This document shows positions 51,027 through 60,117 of a DNA stretch of 64,000 nucleotides, in pieces. This DNA is from Mesorhizobium loti. GTDB taxonomy: Bacteria; Pseudomonadota; Alphaproteobacteria; Rhizobiales; Rhizobiaceae. Where the stretch lies: the NCBI RefSeq assembly GCF_002858745.1, contig NZ_PJRO01000002.1, positions 345,006 through 409,005 of the forward strand, read 5' to 3'. The position numbers and the translations under genes are program-made. The notes beneath the pieces are model-generated. The model was given only the letters and a program-made list of their open reading frames with translations, searched no databases and was not told the origin of the DNA. The first letter of the stretch is position 1, and each line of letters begins with the position of its first letter.

Positions 51027-52403
51027 ATGACATATCAGAATTTTTCGCTGAAGCAGCTTCAGCAGATCGATGCCGCGCATCACCTGCATCCCTTCACCGA
51101 CCACAAGGAATTGCGCGCTTCCGGTTCGCGCATCATCACCCACGCCAACGGGCCATTCATCTACGATTCCGAAGGGGTGGAGATCCTCGACGGCATGGCG
51201 GGCCTGTGGTGCGTGAATGTCGGCTATGGCCGCGACGAACTGGCCGACGCCGCCTACGCCCAAATGAAGGAGCTGCCGTATTACAACTCCTTCTTCAAGT
51301 GCTCGACCCCGACGCCGGTGCTGCTTTCCAAGCGGCTGGCCGAGATCGCGCCGAAAGGGGTGAGCCAGGTCTTCTACGGCTCGTCCGGTTCGGAAGCCAA
51401 CGACACCGCGCTTCGGCTGGTGCGTCATTTCTGGACTCTGGAAGGCAAGCCGGAAAAGAACCGCATCATCTCGCGCAAGAACGCCTATCACGGCTCGACG
51501 GTGGCGGGCACTTCGCTCGGCGGCATGGAAGGCATGCACAGCCAGCTTGGCGGCCCGGTGCCCAACATCGTCCATGTGATGATGCCTTACGCCTACGAGC
51601 TGGCGTTGCCTGGCGAGAGCGACCACGATTTCGGCCTGCGTGCTGCAAAGGCGGTCGAGGATGCCATCATCGAGGCTGGAGCCGAGAATGTCGCCGCCTT
51701 TATCGGCGAACCGATCATGGGTGCCGGCGGCGTCAAGATCCCACCGGCCAGCTACTGGCCGGAAGTGCAGCGCATCTGCCGCAAGCACGACGTGCTTCTC
51801 ATGCTGGATGAGGTGATCACCGGCTATGGGCGTACCGGCGAATGGTTTGCCGCCGACTATTACGGCATCCAGCCGGACACCATCACCACCGCCAAGGCGC
51901 TGACCTCCGGCTATCAGCCGCTGTCGGCGCTGCTGGTTGGCGACCGTATTGCAGCGACGCTGGTCGAAGGCGGCGAGTTCTACCACGGCTATACCTATTC
52001 CGGTCATCCGGTGGCTTGTGCGGTAGCGATTGCCAATCTGGATATCATCGCCAACGAGGGCCTGGTTGAGCGGGTGAAGAACGAGACGGGGCCTTACTTT
52101 GCCAAGGCCCTGCAGGAACGCATCGCCGGCCACGATCTGGTCGGTGAGGTCCGTTCGGTCGGCTTGATGGGCGGCATCGAAATCGTCAAGGACAAGGCGG
52201 CCAAGGAGCGTTTCTCGCCAGCTGGTAGCGCTGCTGTCACCGTTCGCGACCATGCGATCGCCAACGGCCTGATGCTGCGCGCTACCGGAGATACGATGAT
52301 CCTGTCGCCGCCGCTGATCTGGACCCGCGACACGATCGACATGGCTTGCGAGCGTCTCGGCAAGGCCCTCGACCTTGCCAAGGAAGACCTGCGCAGAGCG
52401 TAA
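51027..52403 (+). CDS. Class III (omega-) aminotransferase, PLP-dependent
   Basis: 458 residues with PLP motif LMLDEVITGYGRTG (about 252-265) and Schiff-base Lys in TTAKALTSGYQP (about 289). Family includes putrescine/cadaverine-pyruvate, beta-alanine-pyruvate and taurine-pyruvate aminotransferases. RBS AAAGGAAAGG. Given the polyamine-type ABC system in the window, putrescine:pyruvate is a fair guess. Own terminator. Confidence 0.85.
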   Translation: MTYQNFSLKQLQQIDAAHHLHPFTDHKELRASGSRIITHANGPFIYDSEGVEILDGMAGLWCVNVGYGRDELADAAYAQMKELPYYNSFFKCSTPTPVLLSKRLAEIAPKGVSQVFYGSSGSEANDTALRLVRHFWTLEGKPEKNRIISRKNAYHGSTVAGTSLGGMEGMHSQLGGPVPNIVHVMMPYAYELALPGESDHDFGLRAAKAVEDAIIEAGAENVAAFIGEPIMGAGGVKIPPASYWPEVQRICRKHDVLLMLDEVITGYGRTGEWFAADYYGIQPDTITTAKALTSGYQPLSALLVGDRIAATLVEGGEFYHGYTYSGHPVACAVAIANLDIIANEGLVERVKNETGPYFAKALQERIAGHDLVGEVRSVGLMGGIEIVKDKAAKERFSPAGSAAVTVRDHAIANGLMLRATGDTMILSPPLIWTRDTIDMACERLGKALDLAKEDLRRA

Positions 52404-52428
52404 CGAGCACTGACAGTTTGTCACAGGG

Positions 52429-52455
52429 AGCCGGCGGAACGATCCGCCGGCTTTC
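52429..52455 (+). terminator. Terminator of the aminotransferase gene
   Basis: Stem AGCCGGCGGA with TCCGCCGGCT, loop ACGA, followed by TTC. Confidence 0.85.
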
Positions 52456-52497
52456 GCATTGGCCATTTCAGGCCAATCCCATCAACTGGATAATCGC

Positions 52498-52857
52498 GTG
52501 AAAAACAGTTCTCGGAAAAGATCCCGCCAGCCGGCGGGTACCAAAGCCGTTGCCGACCTGATGCTAGCGCCGGCGGTCATGATGTTGCGCATGCCGCTGA
52601 TGGCTGCGGAAGCGAGCGGCCTGGGTTGGCGCGACGAGAGCATGCGCGCGGTTTCAGAGAAAGTGACCGCAGCCGCCGAAGGTATCGCGGCGGCTCAGCT
52701 TTCTCTGATGGATTCGTTCAGCCGTTTCTGGCCTGAGATCATGACGGGGCAGGCGCCCTCGATGTTCAACGGTGTCGCACTTGAGCGCTCGGTGCACGCT
52801 GCACTCAAGCCGGCAAGCCTACGCGTGAAGGCGAATTTCAAACGACTGGCAGGATGA
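52498..52857 (+). CDS. Small hypothetical protein, possibly phasin-like
   Basis: 119 residues from GTG 52498 (TTG 52459 possible). Helical, Ala/Met-rich (VADLMLAPAVMMLRMPLMAA, AAAEGIAAAQLSLMDSF), reminiscent of phasins but too short to assign. Followed by a terminator-like stem. Confidence 0.45.
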   Translation: MKNSSRKRSRQPAGTKAVADLMLAPAVMMLRMPLMAAEASGLGWRDESMRAVSEKVTAAAEGIAAAQLSLMDSFSRFWPEIMTGQAPSMFNGVALERSVHAALKPASLRVKANFKRLAG

Positions 52858-52892
52858 CGCGCGGCTTCCGCGAAAACCGGAAACGCTCTAAT

Positions 52893-52928
52893 GGCAAAAA
52901 CCGCGCTCTCGGGGAACGCGGCTTTGCC
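52893..52928 (+). terminator. Terminator-like stem-loop
   Basis: GGCAAA..CCGCG pairs with CGCGGCTTTGCC around an 11-nt loop with a small bulge. The rest of 52858-53139 is AT-richer and holds no gene. Confidence 0.5.
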
Positions 52929-53139
52929 AGATACGCATGGCGTTTCGCTACTAAAAACCTGCGAAACTAACGGCTCCGGTACGCGAGACCTGATCCGGAG
53001 CGCGGGGCAGAGCGTTTCGTCCGCCTCGGATCCCGTTTTACAGGCACATCGTTACCGCGTGGTTAGCGAGACCTTAAGCAAACCTAAATTTGCCATTTTT
53101 TTGAACCGCATTTTAGAAAAATTGAATGTATATAAGAGC

Positions 53140-54024
53140 TTAGATTTTGGCGCCGCGCAGGAAATTGATGATGCCGGAAAAATCGGCGCCGCCACCGCCC
53201 TGCGCGTTGAACAGGCTGTAGAGCTGTGCTGCCTCTGCGCCCAACGGTGTTGCTGCACCTGCGGCCTGTGCGGCTTCCTGGCTGAGCTTCAGGTCTTTCA
53301 GCATCAGTGCAGCCGCAAATCCCGGCTTGTAGTCGCGATTCGCAGGGGAGGCCGGAACCGGACCGGGTACAGGGCAATAGGACGTGAGCGACCAGCACTG
53401 GCCGGACGAGGTCGAGGCGACATCGAAAAGCGCCTGGTGCGACAGGCCGAGTTTTTCGCCCAGGACGAAGGCTTCGGCCACGCCGATCATCGAGATGCCA
53501 AGGATCATGTTGTTGCAGATCTTGGCAGCCTGGCCGGCGCCATCCTCACCGCAATGGACGATGCGGCCAGCCATCGGCTGCAACACTGGTTCTGCAAGGG
53601 CGAATGCTTCCTTCGAGCCGCCGGCCATGAAAGTGAGCGTGCCCGCGGCAGCGCCGCCAGTACCACCGGAAACAGGCGCATCAATGGAGGAAAGACCGTT
53701 CTCGCGGGCAATTGCATGTGCCTTGCGTGCCGATTCGACATCGATGGTGGAGGAATCGATGAACAGTGCGCCTTTGGGCGCCCAGGGAGCGATCTCGCCA
53801 TAGACCGACAGCACATGCTTGCCGGCTGGCAGCATGGTGACGACGACTTCGGCTTCCTTCACAGCGCTTGGACCATCTTCGGCGAGGATCAGGCCATGTT
53901 CCCTGGCCAGCGCAAGATTCTCCGGGACGAGGTCGAAGCCAACGACCTTGTGGCCGGCCTTGACTAGATTGGCAGCCATGGGGTTGCCCATATTGCCGAG
54001 GCCGATGAAGGCGATGGTGGTCAT
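53140..54024 (-). CDS. mmsB: 3-hydroxyisobutyrate dehydrogenase
   Basis: 294 residues: NAD motif GLGNMGNPMAANL (8-20), FIDSSTID, SIDAPVSGGTGGAAAGTLTF (about 112) and catalytic Lys in GAGQAAKICNN (about 170). Oxidises 3-hydroxyisobutyrate in valine breakdown; 3-hydroxypropionate can be an alternative substrate in this family. Operon with the acyl-CoA dehydrogenase upstream. Confidence 0.88.
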   Translation of the reverse strand: MTTIAFIGLGNMGNPMAANLVKAGHKVVGFDLVPENLALAREHGLILAEDGPSAVKEAEVVVTMLPAGKHVLSVYGEIAPWAPKGALFIDSSTIDVESARKAHAIARENGLSSIDAPVSGGTGGAAAGTLTFMAGGSKEAFALAEPVLQPMAGRIVHCGEDGAGQAAKICNNMILGISMIGVAEAFVLGEKLGLSHQALFDVASTSSGQCWSLTSYCPVPGPVPASPANRDYKPGFAAALMLKDLKLSQEAAQAAGAATPLGAEAAQLYSLFNAQGGGGADFSGIINFLRGAKI

Positions 54025-54039
54025 TGGTGGGTTCCTCCA

Positions 54040-54122
54040 GAATAGCGAATAGCGAATAGTGAGTAGGGAATAGCGAGAAGCGAAACTGTTTGTGCCGCGA
54101 CCCGGTCTATTCCCTACTCACT
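54040..54122. repeat. 7-bp tandem repeat and 16-bp inverted repeat in the mmsB-acyl-CoA dehydrogenase gap
   Basis: Six imperfect units of GAATAGC (54040-54081), and perfect inverted arms AGTGAGTAGGGAATAG (54058-54073) and CTATTCCCTACTCACT (54107-54122) separated by 33 nt. Confidence 0.75.
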
Positions 54123-55297
54123 CATTTCCCAATCAAATGCCGCGCCACGATCACGCGCATGATTTCATTGGTGCCTTCGAGGATCTGGTGGACACGCAGG
54201 TCACGCACCAGCTTCTCGACGCCGTAGTCCTGCAGGTAGCCGTAGCCACCGAACAGCTGCAGTGCCTGGTTGGCCACGTCGAAACCGGTGTCGGTGACGA
54301 AGCGCTTGGCCATCGCCGACCATTTCGAAGCGTCGTGCGCCTTGGCGTCCAGCTTCGCTGCTGCTGCATACAGGAAGACACGCGCTGCCTGCAGTTCGGT
54401 TTCCATGTCGGCCAGCCGAAACTGCAACGCCTGGAACTGGTTGATGGTCGAACCGAAGGCCTTGCGTTCGCTGGTGTAGGTCAGCGCCTTGTCGAGCGCC
54501 GACTGCGCGCCGCCGAGCGAACAGGCGGCGATGTTCAGCCTGCCGCCATCGAGACCGGCCATGGCAATCTTAAAGCCCATGCCTTCGTCCGACAGGAGGT
54601 TTTCCGCCGGCACCTTGCAATCCTCGAAAATGACGGTGCGGGTGGACTGCATGTGCCAGCCCATCTTGTGCTCGTTGGCTCCGAAGGAAAGGCCGGGCGC
54701 ATCCTTGGGCACAACCAGAGTGGAAATGCCTTTCGGGCCATCCTCGCCGGTGCGCACCATGGCGACGTAGACGTCGGAATCGCCTGCGCCCGAAATGAAC
54801 TGCTTGCTGCCATTGACGACATAGTCGGAACCATTGCCGCCCGAACGGCTTGCCCTGGTCTTCAGCGCAGCGGCATCGGAACCCGAACCTGGTTCAGTCA
54901 GGCAGTAGCTGGCCAGCCATTCCATCGATGTCAGTCTCGGCAGGAAGCGCTGGCGCTGTTCGTCATTGCCGAAGCGGTCAATCATCGACGCCGCCATGTT
55001 GTGGATCGAAATGAAGGATGAGAAAGCCGGGCAGGCACGCGACAAGGCCTCGAAGATCAGCACAGCGTCGAGGCGGCCAAGCGCAGAGCCGCCGACATCG
55101 TCGCGAACATAGATGCCGCCAAGCCCAAGCGGCCCGGTTTCACGGATCACATCCGCCGGAAAATGTTTGGCCCTATCCCATTCGAGCGCGTTCGGCGCGA
55201 CCCGTTCGTCGGCGAAAGCTTCGGCCATGGTCTGGATGGCGCGCTGGTCTTCATTGAGTTCGAACTGGCCACTGGCCGCCGTCGTGACGGTATCCAT
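54122..55297 (-). CDS. Acyl-CoA dehydrogenase (isobutyryl-CoA type)
   Basis: 391 residues from ATG 55297 (GGGAGGAC box). ACAD signatures: YCLTEPGSGSDAAALKTRA (about 136), and the C-terminal QALQLFGGYGYLQDYGVEK with the catalytic Glu region EGTNEIMR (about 378). With mmsB downstream it fits valine catabolism (isobutyryl-CoA dehydrogenase). Divergent from the DMSP lyase-like gene. Confidence 0.85.
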   Translation of the reverse strand: MDTVTTAASGQFELNEDQRAIQTMAEAFADERVAPNALEWDRAKHFPADVIRETGPLGLGGIYVRDDVGGSALGRLDAVLIFEALSRACPAFSSFISIHNMAASMIDRFGNDEQRQRFLPRLTSMEWLASYCLTEPGSGSDAAALKTRASRSGGNGSDYVVNGSKQFISGAGDSDVYVAMVRTGEDGPKGISTLVVPKDAPGLSFGANEHKMGWHMQSTRTVIFEDCKVPAENLLSDEGMGFKIAMAGLDGGRLNIAACSLGGAQSALDKALTYTSERKAFGSTINQFQALQFRLADMETELQAARVFLYAAAAKLDAKAHDASKWSAMAKRFVTDTGFDVANQALQLFGGYGYLQDYGVEKLVRDLRVHQILEGTNEIMRVIVARHLIGK

Positions 55298-55439
55298 GGC
55301 GTCCTCCCGGATATGTCGTTTTTGGCTATGCGTGGACAGCAATCTAGACCAATGATGCGCCCGCGCAACCCGACCTTAGGGATCAATCCGACGAAGGGTC
55401 GAGGCAAAGCGGCTGTGCGGGAATGCGAGAGCGGAGCGT

Positions 55440-56045
55440 GTGGTGACGACGAATTTTGAAGAGCTGCTGGAGGCGTTCCGCGCCTTTCTACAGTTCCAAG
55501 GGACTTCCATGGCACGCGATACGGCAGCCAGCATCGATTGGGCGATGCCCGTCCGTCCACTTGAACCGAAGACAGCGCCTTGTATTCGCCATCTCGACCG
55601 CATTGGGGACATTGTGCCGGAATCGGCCCAGCCGCTCGTCCGCTCGCTTGCCGGCAACCGGGAGGCGCTATGCTGGGGGCAGACCTACACAAAGGAGGAC
55701 TTCGGTCTCGATTTTCTCGACAATTACGGCTGGGTGGAAGTGTTTGGCACGCGGGGACATTTTGCCAATGATGAGGTGGCTGGCGGGTTCCTCATCCTGG
55801 GACCCGAGACTGTCTACCCGGATCATCATCATGAGGCTGAGGAGATCTACATTCCGCTGACCGACGGCACTGGCTGGCGCAAGGGCGAGGGCGCTTTCCA
55901 GGTGCGTCGCGCCACCGAACTGATCCATCATCCCTCCAACATCAACCACGCCATGAAGACAGGCGTCGAGCCGCTTCTTGCGCTCTATCTCTGGCGCGGC
56001 GGCCCGCTGGCGGCGAAGTCGACCATTACTGGCGGAATGGCGTGA
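55440..56045 (+). CDS. dddQ-like: Cupin of the DMSP lyase family (DddL/DddQ-like)
   Basis: 201 residues (GTG 55440 or 55443). Cupin motif VYPDHHHEAEEIY gives His129, His131, Glu135 and Tyr137, with a later His (HPSNINHAM, His170), the ligand set expected of DddQ-type enzymes; GGFLILGPETVYP and LLALYLWRG also fit. DddQ splits DMSP into dimethyl sulfide and acrylate. Many soil-bacterial homologues are untested. Divergent from an acyl-CoA dehydrogenase/3-hydroxyisobutyrate dehydrogenase pair, which could handle acrylate-derived acids. Overlaps CobQ region closely. Confidence 0.7.
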   Translation: MVTTNFEELLEAFRAFLQFQGTSMARDTAASIDWAMPVRPLEPKTAPCIRHLDRIGDIVPESAQPLVRSLAGNREALCWGQTYTKEDFGLDFLDNYGWVEVFGTRGHFANDEVAGGFLILGPETVYPDHHHEAEEIYIPLTDGTGWRKGEGAFQVRRATELIHHPSNINHAMKTGVEPLLALYLWRGGPLAAKSTITGGMA

Positions 56046-56047
56046 CC

Positions 56048-57517
56048 ATGGCGCGTGCGATCATGCTTCAAGGCACCGGCTCGGATGTTGGCAAGACGGT
56101 GCTGGTCGCAGGCCTTTGCCGCGCCGCGCGCAAACGCGGGCTGGAGGTGAGGCCCTTCAAGCCGCAGAACATGTCGAACAATGCCGCAGTGGCCGAAATC
56201 CCCGGCGAAGCCGGTGGCGGTGAAATCGGACGGGGACAATGGCTGCAGGCGCTGGCCTGCGGCGTCGCACCCACTGTGCACATGAATCCGGTGCTGCTGA
56301 AACCACAGACCGATGTCGGCTCGCAGGTGATCGTGCAGGGCAAGATCTTTGGCGAAGCGCGGGCAAAAGACTACCAGACCATGAAGGGCCGCCTTCTGGA
56401 GGCGGTTCTGAATTCCTGGGACAGGGTGCGTGAAGGCGCGGATCTCGTCATCGTTGAAGGTGCTGGTTCGCCAGCGGAAATCAATCTGAGGCCCCGCGAC
56501 ATCGCCAATATGGGTTTTGCCACACGGGCCAACGTGCCGGTGGTGCTGGTTGGTGACATCGACCGGGGTGGCGTGATCGCTTCGGTGGCGGGCACACATC
56601 TGATCCTGCCAGAGGAAGACCGGCGTATGATCGCCGGTTACCTCATCAACAAGTTCCGCGGTGACGTCTCGCTGTTCGACGATGGTATCAAGGCGATAGA
56701 AGGCTTCACCGGCTGGCGCTGCTTCGGCGTGGTGCCCTGGTTGAAGGCAGCGTCGCGATTGCCTTCGGAAGATTCGGTGGCGCTGGAACGGCTGGCGGCA
56801 GGTGAGGAACGAGCGCTGAGGGTGGCCGTGCCGATGCTGTCGCGCATCGCCAATTTCGACGATCTCGATCCGTTGAAGGCTGAACCGCAGGTGGAGGTGG
56901 TGTTCGTGCCGCCCGGAAAGCCGCTGCCGGCCGATGCCGGGCTCGTCGTCATTCCCGGTTCGAAGTCGACCATCGGCGATCTCCTGTATTTGCGCGAACA
57001 GGGCTGGGATCGCGACCTTGCCGCTCATGTCAGGCGCGGTGGCCATGTCGTCGGCATCTGCGGCGGCTTCCAGATGCTCGGGCGAACCGTACGCGACCCG
57101 GAAGGCCTGGAGGGCAACGTGCGTGAAGCCGAAGGGCTGGGCCTGCTTGACGTGGAAACCGTGATGGAACCGGAAAAGACCGTGCGCACCAGCAATGCAC
57201 GCTCTGCCGTGTTCGACTTGCCGCTGGAGGGCTACGAGATCCATCTCGGCCGCACTGTGGGTCCGGATTGCCGTCGCCCAGCAACGATCATCAACAACGC
57301 CCCGGACGGGGCAACCTCCGCGGACGGCAAGGTGTTCGGCACATACCTGCACGGACTGTTTGGGGCGGATGCCTTTCGCGCCCGCTTTCTGGAAAGCCTT
57401 GGCATCGCCGCCGGCGGTATAGACTACAGAGCGAATGTAGAAGCTGCACTGGACGATATCGCAGCCGCATTGGAGACGCATCTCGATTGCGATGCGCTGT
57501 TTTCCCTGGCCCGGTAG
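56048..57517 (+). CDS. cobQ: Cobyric acid synthase
   Basis: 489 residues: P-loop-like LQGTGSDVGKTVLVAGLCRA (about 7), KPQNMSNN, LVIVEGAGSPAEIN (about 136), and the glutamine amidotransferase domain with nucleophile in GICGGFQMLG (about 337) and His in GTYLHGLF (about 433). Amidates hydrogenobyrinate/cobyrinate a,c-diamide side chains in B12 synthesis. Starts 2 bp after the DddQ-like stop. Supplies cofactor for the corrinoid system, though B12 synthesis serves the whole cell. Confidence 0.93.
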   Translation: MARAIMLQGTGSDVGKTVLVAGLCRAARKRGLEVRPFKPQNMSNNAAVAEIPGEAGGGEIGRGQWLQALACGVAPTVHMNPVLLKPQTDVGSQVIVQGKIFGEARAKDYQTMKGRLLEAVLNSWDRVREGADLVIVEGAGSPAEINLRPRDIANMGFATRANVPVVLVGDIDRGGVIASVAGTHLILPEEDRRMIAGYLINKFRGDVSLFDDGIKAIEGFTGWRCFGVVPWLKAASRLPSEDSVALERLAAGEERALRVAVPMLSRIANFDDLDPLKAEPQVEVVFVPPGKPLPADAGLVVIPGSKSTIGDLLYLREQGWDRDLAAHVRRGGHVVGICGGFQMLGRTVRDPEGLEGNVREAEGLGLLDVETVMEPEKTVRTSNARSAVFDLPLEGYEIHLGRTVGPDCRRPATIINNAPDGATSADGKVFGTYLHGLFGADAFRARFLESLGIAAGGIDYRANVEAALDDIAAALETHLDCDALFSLAR

Positions 57518-57532
57518 AGCAAATCTAATAAA

Positions 57533-57607
57533 CGCGCACAGCGATTTTGAGTCCGAAATTGCGTGAAAACAAAGAGTTAGAGCGTTTCCAGTAGGAAACG
57601 CTCTAGA
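57533..57607. repeat. Intergenic palindromic repeat, copy D (inverted)
   Basis: AGAGCGTTTCC with GGAAACGCTCT (57579-57604) and the reversed TTGTTTTCACGCAATTTCGG block. Same family as copies A-C, opposite direction. Could terminate cobQ. Confidence 0.75.
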
Positions 57608-57623
57608 TTCGAGACAGCATGGC

Positions 57624-57673
57624 GGATTTCGCGCCGGGCACCGCATGGGGGGACAGCGGCCGGCGCGAAATCC
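57624..57673. repeat. 14-bp inverted repeat between cobQ and the VOC gene
   Basis: GGATTTCGCGCCGG (57624-57637) and CCGGCGCGAAATCC (57660-57673), perfect, 22-nt loop. Confidence 0.6.
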
Positions 57674-57711
57674 GGGCGCGCCACGCCCTTTCGGGGGATC
57701 AATCAAACTTC

Positions 57712-58125
57712 TCAGTTCGGCTTGTCGTCGGTCTTTGGCCAGTAGGTGCCGAGTGACCAGACATTGCCTTCCGGGTCGCGGCAGATGAATTCGCGGCTGC
57801 CATAACCGCGGTCCGTCAGGCTCTCGAGAATTTCAGCGCCGGCGGCCTCAGCGCGCGTAAAAGCTGCGTCGGCATCGTTGACGGCGATGTAAATGGAGCG
57901 CCCGTTGGGGCCTGGTTCACCGACGATCTCGCCGAAGCGGTCGCAGCGTGAGGAACCCAACATGATCATGGCCGAGCCGAGGGCAAGTTCGGCATGCTGG
58001 ATGATATCGCCTTCACCGTAGCGGGCGTGCACAGTGAAACCGAAGGCTTTGTCGAGCCAATCGATCATCATGGGCGCATCGCGGAAGCGCATGACAGGGT
58101 AGAGGCGAGGCGGTTCGACGGACAT
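57712..58125 (-). CDS. VOC-family (glyoxalase/bleomycin resistance-like) protein
   Basis: 137 residues: LYPVMRFRDAPMMIDWLDKA at the start, FICRDPEGNVWSLGTY at the end. Small VOC protein, PhnB-like. Function not assignable. Its 5' neighbour is an AraC regulator. Confidence 0.78.
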   Translation of the reverse strand: MSVEPPRLYPVMRFRDAPMMIDWLDKAFGFTVHARYGEGDIIQHAELALGSAMIMLGSSRCDRFGEIVGEPGPNGRSIYIAVNDADAAFTRAEAAGAEILESLTDRGYGSREFICRDPEGNVWSLGTYWPKTDDKPN

Positions 58126-58223
58126 GGTGTTCTCCTATCAGGTTGGTCGATGCGCCATCCTTGCAGGGACGCGACAGAAGCGTCTTGAACAAATGTTACC
58201 TTCGGTTTCGGACTTGGAGAGGC

Positions 58224-59045
58224 TCAGGCGGAGAGCGTGCTTGGCGTGATGCCCGCAAAGTCGCGGAATTCGCGCGCCAGATGCGCCTGGTCGGCATAAC
58301 CGCAATCGGCGGCGATGCCAGCCCAGTTGCCGTCGCCGCGCCGCGACAGTTCGAGTGCGCGGTTAAAGCGCGCCATGCGCGCCAACATTTTTGGGGCCAG
58401 GCCGGTGGCGTCCCGAAACCGCTCGGCAAGGTGCTTGCGGCTCCAGTCAAGTTCGCTGGCAATCGCGCCGATACGGGCCTGGCCACCGCTTTCCAGCACT
58501 CGCTCCACGGCCCAGGCGACCTGCGGTCCTTGCATGGGCGTAGCAACCAGCCTGCCGGCGATGAAGGCCTCTACCATGTCAAAGCGGCGATCCCAGTCGG
58601 ATTGGTTGCCGAGCATCTCGCGCAGGGCATGGCCGTCCGATCCCAGGACGTCGTCCAGCGGCACCATGCGATCGGTCAGTTCGCACAGCGGCATGCGGAA
58701 GAAGCGCCGCGCGCCGATGAGCGTGAAATTCACCTGCAGGCAGCAGCAATGGCCGAATGAATCGATCGTCACCGGTCCGGCATAAAGACCAGCGGCGAAA
58801 CTGTCATAATGATCGTCTTTGCCAGGTTCCCGACCAAGCGCGATTGCGAAGGGCGCTTCGAAATTAATGACCAGCGGCACGGCCAAAGGTGCATATTCGA
58901 TCTGGCGGTAGTGGCCACCAGCTGTTTCGCGATAGCCGCAAATGTCGGTGACGAAGGAACGCAATGGCAATGCTGGCGACCGGCGCAGCACGACGAATTG
59001 CTGCGGCGAAGTTTCCTCGTCCTTGTATTCGGCGGGCATCGCCAT
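58224..59045 (-). CDS. AraC-family transcriptional regulator
   Basis: 273 residues. C-terminal double HTH (LDWSRKHLAERFRDATGLAP; DCGYADQAHLAREFRDFAGI, about 195-265). The N-terminal half lacks a recognisable cupin. Likely controls the VOC gene beside it. Confidence 0.8.
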   Translation of the reverse strand: MAMPAEYKDEETSPQQFVVLRRSPALPLRSFVTDICGYRETAGGHYRQIEYAPLAVPLVINFEAPFAIALGREPGKDDHYDSFAAGLYAGPVTIDSFGHCCCLQVNFTLIGARRFFRMPLCELTDRMVPLDDVLGSDGHALREMLGNQSDWDRRFDMVEAFIAGRLVATPMQGPQVAWAVERVLESGGQARIGAIASELDWSRKHLAERFRDATGLAPKMLARMARFNRALELSRRGDGNWAGIAADCGYADQAHLAREFRDFAGITPSTLSA

Positions 59046-59108
59046 CTCCTGATGGCAGAAGCATAGCGGTTGCCCGCCGAAACCGAAAGAACCGCTCGTC
59101 TGCTTCCG

Positions 59109-59279
59109 TCAGGCGCCGCGTAGCAGGCAGGCGACCGCAAGAATGACATAGGCGAGCGTCATGACCCAGAAGGCCGAGATCGCGCCAAGACTGAACACGC
59201 CAAGCCCCATCAAAAGAGCAATGACGGCGATGACGACGGTGATGATGAATACGATTTGGGTAGGTGCGCTGAGATTCAT
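59109..59279 (-). CDS. Small two-helix membrane protein
   Basis: 56 residues from ATG 59279 (GAGAGGGTC upstream): IVFIITVVIAVIALLMGLGV and FWVMTLAYVILAVACLL form two helices. Conserved-looking in rhizobia; function unknown. Confidence 0.6.
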   Translation of the reverse strand: MNLSAPTQIVFIITVVIAVIALLMGLGVFSLGAISAFWVMTLAYVILAVACLLRGA

Positions 59280-59331
59280 GTCTGGACCCTCTCCACATGA
59301 TTCGTGCAGTGCGACTCTATCAGCGGTTGCG

Positions 59332-60117
59332 TTAGATCCCAATCAGAACGCGCAATGGATTGCTCGGGTCGACCAGAAGTTTCGCGGCGAGCGCAACGCA
59401 GGTCAGCACCAGCAGCGGCTTGATCAGCTTAGAGCCGACGCGAACGGCGAGGCTTGCTCCAAGCCTGGCGCCCAGGAACTGGGCGATGCCCATGATGATG
59501 CCGACCTTCCAGACGATCACCCCGACCACGGCGAAGACCGCGAAGGCGCCGATGTTGGAAGCGAAGTTGAGCAGCTTGGTGTGGGCAGTGGCTTTGAGCA
59601 CGCCGTAGCCGGCGAGCGCTACGAAGGCCAGCATGAAGAAGGAGCCGGCACCTGGTCCAAACAGCCCATCGTAGAAGCCGATCGCAGGGACGACGGTGAA
59701 GCCGAGCAGGAAAGGCGACAACCGCTCGGTACGGTCGACATCGTTCATGTTGGGCTTCAGCGCGAAATAAAGCGCAATGGCAATCAGAATGAGGGGCAGG
59801 GCGGCGCGCAGGATATCGCCTGGCACTACAGTCGCGGCCAAAGCGCCAAGGACGCTGCCTGCCAGCGACATCAATGCCGAGGGCCATTGCTTCAGCGGAT
59901 CGACCTGACCTTTGGCTGCATAGGCGAGTGTCGCCGATCCCGAGCCGAACAGCCCCTGCAGCTTGTTGGTGCCGAGCGCCTCGATCGGCGAGAACCCGGC
60001 CAGAAGCAGCGCCGGAATGGTGATCAGTCCGCCGCCGCCGGCAATGGAATCGATGATGCCGGCCACGAAAGCGGCGAGGCCGAGCATGGCGATGGTTTGA
60101 ACGGTGAGGTCGATCAT
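59332..60117 (-). CDS. TSUP (TauE/SafE) family membrane protein
   Basis: 261 residues, eight hydrophobic segments, TSUP signature AGIIDSIAGGGGLITIPALL near the N-terminus and GFYDGLFGPGAGSFFMLAF at the second repeat. Family members export sulfite, sulfoacetate or taurine-derived sulfur anions. The link to sulfur agrees with DMSP-type enzymes but is only positional. Confidence 0.85.
   Translation of the reverse strand: MIDLTVQTIAMLGLAAFVAGIIDSIAGGGGLITIPALLLAGFSPIEALGTNKLQGLFGSGSATLAYAAKGQVDPLKQWPSALMSLAGSVLGALAATVVPGDILRAALPLILIAIALYFALKPNMNDVDRTERLSPFLLGFTVVPAIGFYDGLFGPGAGSFFMLAFVALAGYGVLKATAHTKLLNFASNIGAFAVFAVVGVIVWKVGIIMGIAQFLGARLGASLAVRVGSKLIKPLLVLTCVALAAKLLVDPSNPLRVLIGI

Noticed and set aside
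51006..52466. 486-codon minus-strand frame opposite the aminotransferase
   Set aside because: Shadow of a conserved PLP enzyme; no motif, His/Arg/Gln-rich composition.
55261..55300. GGCCACTGGCC near the acyl-CoA dehydrogenase start as a cobalamin riboswitch B12 box
   Set aside because: Lies within coding sequence, lacks the rest of the riboswitch fold, and is not next to the cobQ start.
55985..57706. 573-codon minus-strand frame opposite cobQ
   Set aside because: Antisense to an intact cobyric acid synthase; composition of a shadow frame.
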